Shown: positions 1-6,219 of the stretch, piece by piece
Layout: every line of letters starts with the position of its first letter
Position numbering within the stretch: position 1 is the first letter of the stretch
Source: CAVZLD01 sp964522605
GTDB taxonomy: Bacteria > Planctomycetota > Planctomycetia > Pirellulales > Pirellulaceae
Direction: 5' to 3'
Length of the DNA stretch: 6,219 nt
Assembly: GCA_964522605.1 (NCBI GenBank)
Contig: CAZFWV010000388.1
Span: forward strand, 1 to 6,219
Program-made: the position numbers and the translations under genes
The notes under the pieces: model-generated
Databases searched by the model: none
The model's input: the letters and a program-made list of their open reading frames with translations, nothing else
What the model was told of the DNA's origin: nothing

Positions 1-12
1 GCAGCCTGCTGC

Positions 13-1422
13 TCACTCGATCTCGATCCAACGGACGTCCCACGGCCCCATTTTCAATGGCACGTCACCGAGGTCGTTGGACCGGCTGAAGTGGGTGACG
101 CGGATATTGTTTACGGGAGCGGCGGGAACGAGTTCCACGATGCGGCTGTTACGACCCTCTACACCGGCGATGTCGACTCGCACCTCGACCTGTTCGGGAC
201 CGCTCCCGTGAAACCGCCAGATGATCACGTGCTTGTAGCCCTCCCGCTCGCCAGCGATTGCGCGGATACCCGATCGCTCGCCTTCAACCGCATACCGTGC
301 CCCGTCGAGCTGACCGAGCAAGCGAAAGGCATACCAGGAAGGCCGCACGCGGCCGTGATGATCGAACAGCGCGCTGTATTGGGGCATCGTGTTCCACCAG
401 TGACCCATGAACCGACGACCACCGGGCGACATCCAGTCAAAGTCGGCCGGATCGACGAAGCAATCGCGGATGTGGTAGTACGCCGCCATGTCGAGCTTCG
501 CCTCGGCATAGCGGCGCATCGTTTCGAGCACGAAACAGGGCTGAAATCCTGGAGCGAGGTTGGGCCGCATCAGGTCCATGTTCCATTCGGAAATGAACAG
601 CTTGACATCTTTGAGCTGCGGGTATTTCGCCAGGCGGGCACGTTGCTTCGTAATGTTGCCCGCGTGGGCCTCGGGCGAGTCCGAATAGAGATGCCAGGAA
701 AGGACGTGGAGCGGTACGTTGTTCGTCGCGCAGTGTTCGATGAGCCCTTCGACCAGAAAACTGTCCGCCGATGCAACCGCGGGCCCCCCGACCTGCGCCT
801 CGGGGTCCCCGCGCAGCAGCGCCGTTACGGTATGCGTGTAGAATCGATTGTAATCCTCCGCGCTGCGAAAGTAGTGCGGCGTGCCCCCCATTTCCCCGAT
901 GTCCGGCTCATTGCAGACCTCCCATGCCGCGACACCAAAACCTTCCTCGCGACAATGTCTGGCCAGCGATTCGCAAAGTCGCTCCCACTCTTCATAGTCG
1001 TTCGGATGCACCGTGAAATGGTCCACCGTGGGATACAGCACCGGCGGTTTCATTGCCAGGGCCAGCGTCGGCCGTGCACCAGCCGCGCGGACGGCGCGCA
1101 ACTCGCGGTCGAGTCGACTCCAGTCGTAGCGGCCATGATCCGGGTAAATGCGGTAGTACTCGCTCAGAAACAACCGGATCGTGCGTGGACGAAGCTGACG
1201 GAGTTCTTTGATGTGCGGCTCGATCATCGGGTCGCTTTGGAGTCCTCCTTGCCCGAGCGCCAGCGCGGGCATGTTCCAAGTCCCTTCCGGACGGGAAAAG
1301 TCGACCCGCAATCGAATCGGTTCATCGGCGTTTGCCACACCGATCACCGTGATCGCAATGAATGTCGAGATGAGAGCTTTGCGCCACCAGCCTGAACGTC
1401 GCGAGAAAAGAATGCGTGTCAT
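13..1422 (-). CDS. Secreted clan GH-A glycoside hydrolase, GH39-like (beta-xylosidase / related exo-glycosidase family)
   Basis: The 469-residue product is probably an exported retaining glycosidase. Residues 1-32 form a signal peptide: a basic n-region of about 15 residues with two tryptophans, a hydrophobic stretch at 16-30, and an ANA|DE-type cleavage site after A32. A TIM barrel follows at about 40-365 and a beta-sandwich at about 370-469, the usual GH39 layout. E172 in WEVCNEPD is the expected acid/base, preceded by the clan GH-A asparagine N171. E279 in FISEWN is the expected nucleophile. H244 in SWHLYS is a typical active-site His. The 107-residue spacing of the glutamates fits the family. 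The ATG is preceded by AGGAG (1430-1434) with a 7-base spacer. The gene follows the 1212-residue protein gene by 60 bases, suggesting co-transcription. GH39 includes beta-xylosidases, alpha-L-iduronidases and others, so the substrate cannot be named. A GH5- or GH51-like assignment is the main alternative. Confidence 0.87.
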   Translation of the reverse strand: MTRILFSRRSGWWRKALISTFIAITVIGVANADEPIRLRVDFSRPEGTWNMPALALGQGGLQSDPMIEPHIKELRQLRPRTIRLFLSEYYRIYPDHGRYDWSRLDRELRAVRAAGARPTLALAMKPPVLYPTVDHFTVHPNDYEEWERLCESLARHCREEGFGVAAWEVCNEPDIGEMGGTPHYFRSAEDYNRFYTHTVTALLRGDPEAQVGGPAVASADSFLVEGLIEHCATNNVPLHVLSWHLYSDSPEAHAGNITKQRARLAKYPQLKDVKLFISEWNMDLMRPNLAPGFQPCFVLETMRRYAEAKLDMAAYYHIRDCFVDPADFDWMSPGGRRFMGHWWNTMPQYSALFDHHGRVRPSWYAFRLLGQLDGARYAVEGERSGIRAIAGEREGYKHVIIWRFHGSGPEQVEVRVDIAGVEGRNSRIVELVPAAPVNNIRVTHFSRSNDLGDVPLKMGPWDVRWIEIE

Positions 1423-1482
1423 TCGAGATCTCCTGCCATGATCAACTACGTACTCCGCGCGGCAGTTCCCCTGTCAGGTCGC

Positions 1483-4400
1483 TCAGTAACGTGCCACGAT
1501 CTCGTAGCGATCAACTGAGGGAGCGGGGATCCGGACCCACTCTTGCTCCACATCGAAGTCATTCCATGCCTGCCCGTTAACAAGAACAGTGCGGATGGGT
1601 TTTCCGTGCGGGTGACGCAGTCGAAGCAGCAGCGCAGCGGGTTTCTTGCGGGGCGTCAAGCGAACAGTCGCCAAGATTTCGCCGCGGTCGGCCCGGCTGG
1701 CAACCTGAAGATCGAGCACACCGTACCACGTCGGCGCGCGTTCAATGCGGATCTGTTTCCCATCCTCCAACCACTGTCTCGGTGTGGCCTGGAGCAACAG
1801 TAATTGCTCTCCGCCCCACTCGTGAACGAGCATCTTGCGATACAATTCGAACCACGCCCCGTCAGTACTGGGCGGCATGTAATACTGTCCCCACGCCCAG
1901 CGATGCTCCAGCGGCGTGAGTTGGTGGTGCGAGAATGCGCAGGCCATCATGCTGTAGAAGGCACGTATCGCCGCTTTCGGTTCATCTCGCAATAGGTAAG
2001 CCGTGCCCTGCTGGTTATAGACCGGCTCGTTCGCCATCCCCCATTGGTTGAGATAGAGGTTGTCCTCGTGATCGTGCAGCATCGCCGTCGTCAGCCAGCC
2101 ACCCGCGTCGATGGCACGTAAACGGGCGAGATGCACAACACCACAATCGACATCCGTCGGGTACCAGACATCGAGCAGCCGACGTGGCGTCATGGCATCG
2201 CACGGCACGTAATTGCTCCAGGTGCCGTCGGCCAATTGCACAGCGGCAGATTGCACGCTTGCCCGGGCAAAGGCGCGTTCGACGTCCGCGCGCATCTGCC
2301 GAGCAGCGTCGCGGATCTCGCCGGCGCGCGAATGCCCGTACTCGTTCAATGCGTGCGCAAACAACTCCAATCCGGCGACGAAGTAGGCGTTCGGGAATGC
2401 CCAGGCTCGCGCATCGTGGGTTAGGTCATTGAGCGGCGCGACAATCAGGCCGGGGGCTTCCCGATGGTCCTGCCCCTTGGCGATTTCTCCGAGGCACCAG
2501 TCGGCCGCCCTCAGCGAAGCGGGCAGCTGACGTTCGAAGCCGGCTCGATCACCGGACAACAGAAAGTTCTGGCCAACGGTGTAGAGCATCGCCGGAGAAT
2601 AGACACCCCAGTCCGCGTAACCGCCGACGCGCCCGTTGGGCTGCTGCTGCGAGCGATACATTGCGGCAAGCTCCTCGTCCGCTACATCGAAGTATCCCCG
2701 CAGTCCGTGGAGCATGTAGTCCACATAAACCGCCTGATTGATCGGCCAGTCCGCATTGAGCTGGCCGTAGGCAAAATTCGAATAGGGCAGGTCGATGCGA
2801 TCGACGCCCTGCTCGTCGGTGCGATGGCGCGGAAGTAAGAGCGCATGCCAGAGATTCGCACGGAACAGATCGTTGACAACTTGCTCGGGTACCTCAAAAT
2901 GCGCACCGCGCGCTAGCCAGTCCTCCCAGTACGCAACGACTTCGGCGCGGACTTTCGCGACATCCAGCTCTGCCAACTGCTCGACATCCTCGGCCGTGAC
3001 CACGGGTGAGGCCAACTTGATCACGACGGCGCGCTGTGCGTTACCCGCAGCGGACCCGACACAGTCGAAGATCACGTGCGGGTCGTCGCCGTCGGCCACC
3101 GCTCGCGTTCTGACCGTCAAGGTGCGCTCTGGTTCGATCATCAGCCAGACGGCGTCCGTCTCGCGATCGACAACGCACCAGCGGCCGTCGAGTTCCCGCA
3201 ACTGGGGATGGCGGTCCTTGCGCTCCGTCGCCAGCCGAAAGCTCATGTGGAACGGACCCGGTCCTCGATGCCGGACCGTCGTACAGACGACGCTCGCGAC
3301 TTCGCCACGGCGCTCAGGCAAACCACTCCGCAGCGGCGCGGCAAATTGCTCCACGCGATACTGTTGATCTCCGTCGCTGACTTCCGTAACGAGTATAGGC
3401 AGACCGTCGATGATCCGCTGCCCATTCCACCCCGCACTTTCCCAGAGGGGATCGAAGCGGAACTTGTGTGGCGAGGCAAAGTCGGGACGGACGCGCCCCC
3501 AGCGATCGACACCAAACTTATAGAGCGATCCATGTCGGGCAATCAGTCCCGTAAGATGTCCCTGGCTCCCGAGCCAGTTCGTTTCGTGGCCCGCATTCGG
3601 TTGGTTCGGATCACCGAAGTCCGCCCACCGACCGGTCCACTCCGACCGTGTGGCTTCCGGTCCCTCCGCAACACGGTCCAGAACTCGTTGGCCCGCAAGC
3701 GAAGCGAGATGTTCGTCGAAGTTGATGGGATTGCCGCCGACCGAGACAAACACGTCCGATTCCGGCAGCCAGAACGCGCGATGGGCGCGCAACTGGTCCA
3801 CCGTCAAGCTGAAACCACGCGTACCCGAATCGTTGAGCCGAATCGTCAGTTTTCTGGGATCGGGACGGTACGCGGGATCCTGCTTGAGTCGCCGGGTGGC
3901 GCCGGCGTCACCGTGCTCGAGAAGGTACGCCCAAGTACTATGGACGCTCTCTACATTTTGCACGGCAAGATCTTCGAACGAGAGTCTCAGGTCGGCGCCG
4001 TCGACATCTCCACCACCAGCCCGCGTCTGAAACACATTGGTAGTCAGGGTATCGCCCACTTCCGTGTCAATCGCTCGCACGTCGTTCACATCGAGGTTCG
4101 CACCCTCGAAGCGGACAGAGCGGTCCTGTGCAGCGGGCGCGCGATGCCCCCAACTGACCCGCACGTGCATGTTTTCCACGAAGGCGGTTGCGCCGTGGGA
4201 CTCGGGCGGATTGCCGGTCGCGCTGCTCTTGCGTTCCGACGTGGGATCGCTTTCGCCCTGGGCCAGTGCGACGCTCGCGCACGGGATTTTGTTCTGCGAT
4301 CTCAACTGGAGCTGATTTCGCATCGCTCGATTCACGTCCGCGTGATTCGTCGTCTCCAGGAATCCGATTGTGAAACTGTCAGGTACTTTCTCGAGATATT

Positions 4401-5121
4401 TTTCGATGTCGCGTCGACCGAAGCCGAACACGGTCATCTGGCGGTTCATCTGGTAGAAGCAATCCGGCTTGTCGTCATCCGTGTGGTGCAGCAGATAGAG
4501 GACTCGGTTCAACCGTTCGTCTCCGAAGGCGATCCACTCGGGCGCCGGAATGTCACCCTCGTGCGGCGTGGTCAGCGGCTGCCGCAGGTCCTGCGCCGAA
4601 GTGAACCACCAGTCGCTGTCGTCGTACTGCCCGCCGGGCGTTCCTTCGTACAGGATCCAGTAGCGCTTGTCGCGCGGTATCCGAGACATCGTGAACGTGC
4701 AATGGGACGGCAAGAAATCGTAGCGGCTTTCCCAGAGGCTGTTCTGAGAGACGGCGGTGATTGTCACGCGGTCCGGCCCCGCATACAACACGGTGGTTGT
4801 TGCTGGATCAGTTGCCTTGTTCTTCGGATGAAAGTAGTTTCCCGCCTGCTGATGCACGGCATTCGGGAAGCCGCGGTATTCGCCGGCGGCCCGGCTATCG
4901 GGTTGCGGATCGAAGCTCAGCCAGTCGTGACCGTCGCGATCAATGATGCTGGAGAGACCCGCGCCCGTCTTTTCGAGAACATACGTGGCCGTCGGCGTCA
5001 CGATCCGATAGGCAGGCAAATCGCCGGCAGTCGTCGAATCCGCATCAAAGTCGATGTCGGCTGCAACAACCGTAGAGACCATCGCTGCCAGCAGCAGCAT
5101 GCTTGGAAATATCCTCGTCAT
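1483..5121 (-). CDS. Large secreted multidomain protein with six-hairpin (alpha/alpha)6 glycosidase-like domain, family unassigned
   Basis: The 1212-residue product probably acts on a polysaccharide outside the cytoplasm; the reaction is unknown. Residues 1-21 are a signal peptide with a hydrophobic core (MLLLAAMV) and cleavage near A20/A21. Residues 22-275 form a beta-rich module with motifs EYRGFPN, YEGTPGG and MTVFGFGRR, recalling stand-alone secreted proteins I associate with planctomycetes. A polar linker rich in S, P, E and T spans about 285-310. Residues 310-735 look like beta domains, the last (about 510-735) resembling the beta-sandwich that precedes helical-barrel glycosidases. Residues 735-1110 are helical with aromatic and acidic loops: D791 (NADWPINQ), D899 (NDLTHD), E1032 (ANEPVYNQQG) and E1072 (LEHRWAWG) are candidate catalytic or binding acids. 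A beta domain at about 1125-1212 closes the protein. AAGAGG (5129-5134) lies 7 bases before the ATG. It lies between the racemase and GH39-like genes. It could instead be a lyase, because (alpha/alpha)6 folds serve both chemistries. Confidence 0.8.
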   Translation of the reverse strand: MTRIFPSMLLLAAMVSTVVAADIDFDADSTTAGDLPAYRIVTPTATYVLEKTGAGLSSIIDRDGHDWLSFDPQPDSRAAGEYRGFPNAVHQQAGNYFHPKNKATDPATTTVLYAGPDRVTITAVSQNSLWESRYDFLPSHCTFTMSRIPRDKRYWILYEGTPGGQYDDSDWWFTSAQDLRQPLTTPHEGDIPAPEWIAFGDERLNRVLYLLHHTDDDKPDCFYQMNRQMTVFGFGRRDIEKYLEKVPDSFTIGFLETTNHADVNRAMRNQLQLRSQNKIPCASVALAQGESDPTSERKSSATGNPPESHGATAFVENMHVRVSWGHRAPAAQDRSVRFEGANLDVNDVRAIDTEVGDTLTTNVFQTRAGGGDVDGADLRLSFEDLAVQNVESVHSTWAYLLEHGDAGATRRLKQDPAYRPDPRKLTIRLNDSGTRGFSLTVDQLRAHRAFWLPESDVFVSVGGNPINFDEHLASLAGQRVLDRVAEGPEATRSEWTGRWADFGDPNQPNAGHETNWLGSQGHLTGLIARHGSLYKFGVDRWGRVRPDFASPHKFRFDPLWESAGWNGQRIIDGLPILVTEVSDGDQQYRVEQFAAPLRSGLPERRGEVASVVCTTVRHRGPGPFHMSFRLATERKDRHPQLRELDGRWCVVDRETDAVWLMIEPERTLTVRTRAVADGDDPHVIFDCVGSAAGNAQRAVVIKLASPVVTAEDVEQLAELDVAKVRAEVVAYWEDWLARGAHFEVPEQVVNDLFRANLWHALLLPRHRTDEQGVDRIDLPYSNFAYGQLNADWPINQAVYVDYMLHGLRGYFDVADEELAAMYRSQQQPNGRVGGYADWGVYSPAMLYTVGQNFLLSGDRAGFERQLPASLRAADWCLGEIAKGQDHREAPGLIVAPLNDLTHDARAWAFPNAYFVAGLELFAHALNEYGHSRAGEIRDAARQMRADVERAFARASVQSAAVQLADGTWSNYVPCDAMTPRRLLDVWYPTDVDCGVVHLARLRAIDAGGWLTTAMLHDHEDNLYLNQWGMANEPVYNQQGTAYLLRDEPKAAIRAFYSMMACAFSHHQLTPLEHRWAWGQYYMPPSTDGAWFELYRKMLVHEWGGEQLLLLQATPRQWLEDGKQIRIERAPTWYGVLDLQVASRADRGEILATVRLTPRKKPAALLLRLRHPHGKPIRTVLVNGQAWNDFDVEQEWVRIPAPSVDRYEIVARY

Positions 5122-5178
5122 CGTGCAGCCTCTTCGGGCCGGTTACGAATTTCATCCGCGAGATGGGAAACGCTAATC

Positions 5179-5871
5179 TCATCTCAACGCGAACTCCGCC
5201 GCCGCCTCGGCGTGAATCTTCGTTGTATCAAACACGGGCACTCGGCAGTCGCTCGACCGAACCAGCAGTCCGATCTCTGTGCACCCAAGGATGATCGCTT
5301 GGGCGCCTTGGTCCACAAGTGCTTCCATTATATCGACGTATTTCTGCCTGGATGCAGGATCGATCACACCGAGGCAGAGTTCCTCGTAGATGACTTGATG
5401 CACAATCCCCCGCTGCGCATCGTCGGGAACGATCACGGAAAGAGCATGCTTGTCGACCAGACGTCCCTTGTAGAAGTCGTCTTCCATCGTAAAGCGTGTT
5501 CCCAGAAGTCCCACGCAGGTCAGAGCCTGGTCCCGGATCTTCTGCGCCGTTGCATCGGCGATGTGGAGCAGCGGGATCGAAGCCTGTCTTTCGATTTCGC
5601 CCGCCGTCTTATGCATGGTATTCGTGCACAGGACGAGGAAAGCGGCTCCGGCAGCCTCCACGGACAGCGCTGCACGGACCATGTGCTCCGCGGCGTGATC
5701 CCAGCGCCCGGCGCGTTGAAGTGGCTCGATTTCGGCGAAATCGACCGAGTACATGATGCACTTGGCAGAGTGGAGTCCACCGAGTCGCTGTTTGACCATC
5801 TCGTTGATGATTCGGTAATACTCGATGGACGACTCCCAACTCATACCGCCAATCAGTCCGATTGTCTTCAC
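5179..5871 (-). CDS. ygeA: Aspartate/glutamate racemase family protein, YgeA-like amino-acid racemase
   Basis: This is a cofactor-independent amino-acid racemase of the Asp/Glu/hydantoin racemase superfamily, expected in the cytoplasm. It interconverts enantiomers by a two-base mechanism. The product is 230 residues, the length of E. coli YgeA, and shares long blocks with YgeA as I remember it: IGLIGGMSWESS near the N-terminus, LCTNTMHK at 81-88, LGTRFTMEDDFY near the middle, EELCLG, and LGCTEIGLL around C197. The first catalytic position is Thr83, next to C82, where most family members have Cys; the second is C197. E. coli YgeA has the same Thr/Cys pair. Reported YgeA substrates include Asp/Glu and, in other work, a broader range such as homoserine, so the substrate here is open. 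Translation starts at GTG: an in-frame TGA lies 15 bases upstream, so no longer form is possible. The gene is 57 bases upstream of the large secreted protein gene. Confidence 0.92.
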   Translation of the reverse strand: MKTIGLIGGMSWESSIEYYRIINEMVKQRLGGLHSAKCIMYSVDFAEIEPLQRAGRWDHAAEHMVRAALSVEAAGAAFLVLCTNTMHKTAGEIERQASIPLLHIADATAQKIRDQALTCVGLLGTRFTMEDDFYKGRLVDKHALSVIVPDDAQRGIVHQVIYEELCLGVIDPASRQKYVDIMEALVDQGAQAIILGCTEIGLLVRSSDCRVPVFDTTKIHAEAAAEFALR

Positions 5872-5877
5872 CGGATG

Positions 5878-5884
5878 CCCCTTT
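5878..5884 (-). promoter_or_regulatory. Shine-Dalgarno of the racemase gene, supporting the GTG start
   Basis: On the minus strand AAAGGGG is followed by a 6-base spacer and the GTG at 5871-5869. The in-frame TGA at 5886-5884 overlaps the first base of this site and rules out any upstream start. The next in-frame ATG (codon 10, inside IGGMSW) would remove the first beta strand and the conserved GG loop. The GTG is therefore the credible start. Confidence 0.75.
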
Positions 5885-6031
5885 CAGTGGCGGGAATCAA
5901 CGCCCATCCGTGCTCAATCGGAAGGATGCGAAGGAGTAGTCACGTAAATGACGAATCGCAATTCTGCGCGAAGTGAGTCGGCATAGTCTGCCTGATAATC
6001 AGCGGCCGTGTTAAGCTTCGTCTCCATGCTG

Positions 6032-6058
6032 TAGGCCGACTTGAGACAAGTCGGCCTA
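6032..6058 (-). terminator. Perfect 12-bp inverted repeat; possible transcription terminator or intergenic palindromic repeat
   Basis: TAGGCCGACTTG and its exact reverse complement CAAGTCGGCCTA flank a 3-base loop, giving a stable GC-rich hairpin. It begins 27 bases past the stop of the DsrE-like gene and about 160 bases before the racemase start, a sensible place to end the upstream transcript. No T-tract follows on either strand, so it is not a classical intrinsic terminator. It could equally be an mRNA 3'-end stabiliser or a copy of a dispersed GGCCGAC-type palindrome. An outer CCATG / CATGG pair (6024-6028 with 6066-6070) could extend the stem across an internal loop. Confidence 0.45.
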
Positions 6059-6085
6059 TGTTGACCATGGTATTTTCGACAAAGG

Positions 6086-6219
6086 CTAGTACGAGAAGAC
6101 CACCGAGTTCGCGTGCAGGGAATCGAAGATCTGCTTCCGATCCTCGATCATCTCAATCCCGGGAGCGAGCTCGTCCGCTTGCACACCGGTGATCTTGGCG
6201 CACATGGGGCATACGACCA
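6086..6219 (-). CDS. DsrE-like family protein, C-terminal fragment (5' end outside the window)
   Basis: The last 43 codons and a TAG stop (6088-6086) are visible; the gene continues beyond the right edge, and 6218-6219 belong to a split codon. The fragment begins VVCPMCAKITGVQADEL, continues through a PGIEM turn and ends with VVFSY. A CPMC-type dicysteine followed by a short helix, an 'L.PG.' turn and a final hydrophobic strand ending in SY is what I recall of small DsrE/DsrF/TusD-like proteins, in which a Cys may carry or sense sulfur. This rests on the C-terminus only. Its stop lies 214 bases upstream of the racemase start with a hairpin between, so it is probably a separate transcription unit from the glycosidase genes. 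Confidence 0.6.
   Translation of the reverse strand, partial: VVCPMCAKITGVQADELAPGIEMIEDRKQIFDSLHANSVVFSY

Noticed and set aside
91..1395. 434-codon open frame on the plus strand opposite the GH39-like gene
   Set aside because: This is the same codon-register shadow effect. The minus strand encodes a signal peptide, barrel motifs and both catalytic glutamates, while the plus-strand translation has no recognisable features.
1401..1422. Possible twin-arginine (Tat) signal in the GH39-like leader (R8-R9)
   Set aside because: The context SRRSGWW lacks the FLK part of the Tat motif, and the hydrophobic core and cleavage site fit a Sec signal peptide.
1420..1440. Micro-ORF of six codons (MAGDLE) ending in an ATGA overlap with the GH39-like start
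   Set aside because: It has no good Shine-Dalgarno of its own and contains the one used by the GH39-like gene. An ORF this short arises easily by chance, so translational coupling is possible but unsupported.
1411..5121. Shared MTRI start of the two secreted proteins as a sign of duplication
   Set aside because: Similarity ends after about five residues, codons differ, and the mature proteins have unrelated folds. Coincidence is the simpler reading.
5122..5178. Possible terminator or attenuator between the racemase and the large protein gene
   Set aside because: The 57-base gap shows no strong inverted repeat or T-tract, only a Shine-Dalgarno at its downstream end.
3076..5976. 966-codon open frame on the plus strand opposite the large protein and racemase genes
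   Set aside because: It lies in exact codon register opposite the minus-strand genes, where its stops would correspond to Leu TTA/CTA and Ser TCA codons, which GC-rich genes avoid. It has no recognisable domain, runs across gene boundaries and opposes proteins with clear family motifs.
5885..6031. Promoter upstream of the racemase on the minus strand
   Set aside because: Weak -35-like TTAACA and TTGCGA elements occur, but none has a good -10 at 16-18 bases. A promoter is expected here if the hairpin terminates, but none can be placed from sequence alone.

Overview
The window is a GC-rich bacterial segment (high-50s percent by eye, not computed). All supported genes lie on the minus strand, so transcription runs from the right end to the left end. 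The clade is uncertain. Large secreted proteins of unassigned carbohydrate-active type, a signal-peptide-bearing GH39-like enzyme and a short intergenic palindrome fit Planctomycetota (or Verrucomicrobiota) best. This is inference from style of gene content, not a marker-gene assignment.

In transcription order: (1) 6219-6086 holds the last 43 codons of a DsrE-like protein whose start lies outside the window. (2) A 214-base gap follows, containing a perfect 12-bp stem / 3-nt loop hairpin 27 bases past that gene's stop; I see no convincing sigma70 promoter in the gap. (3) 5871-5179 encodes a 230-residue amino-acid racemase that closely resembles E. coli YgeA and starts at GTG with a strong Shine-Dalgarno. 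(4) After 57 bases, 5121-1483 encodes a 1212-residue secreted multidomain protein: an N-terminal beta-rich module, a polar linker, more beta domains, an (alpha/alpha)6 six-hairpin glycosidase-like domain and a C-terminal beta domain. (5) After 60 bases, 1422-13 encodes a 469-residue secreted clan GH-A hydrolase resembling family GH39, with both catalytic glutamates present. Only 12 bases remain at the left edge.

Genes 3 to 5 are co-directional, closely spaced, share one reading frame and each have their own Shine-Dalgarno, so they plausibly form one transcription unit. The two large products would act outside the cytoplasm on a glycan, one as a backbone or side-chain glycosidase and one as a retaining exo-glycosidase. 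The racemase should be cytoplasmic and has no obvious biochemical link to them. No transporter, sulfatase, regulator or sugar kinase is visible to name the substrate.

The most novel item is the 1212-residue protein, which I cannot assign to a named CAZy family. The window shows no CRISPR array, mobile element, tRNA or rRNA. Long open frames on the plus strand are codon-bias shadows of the minus-strand genes.
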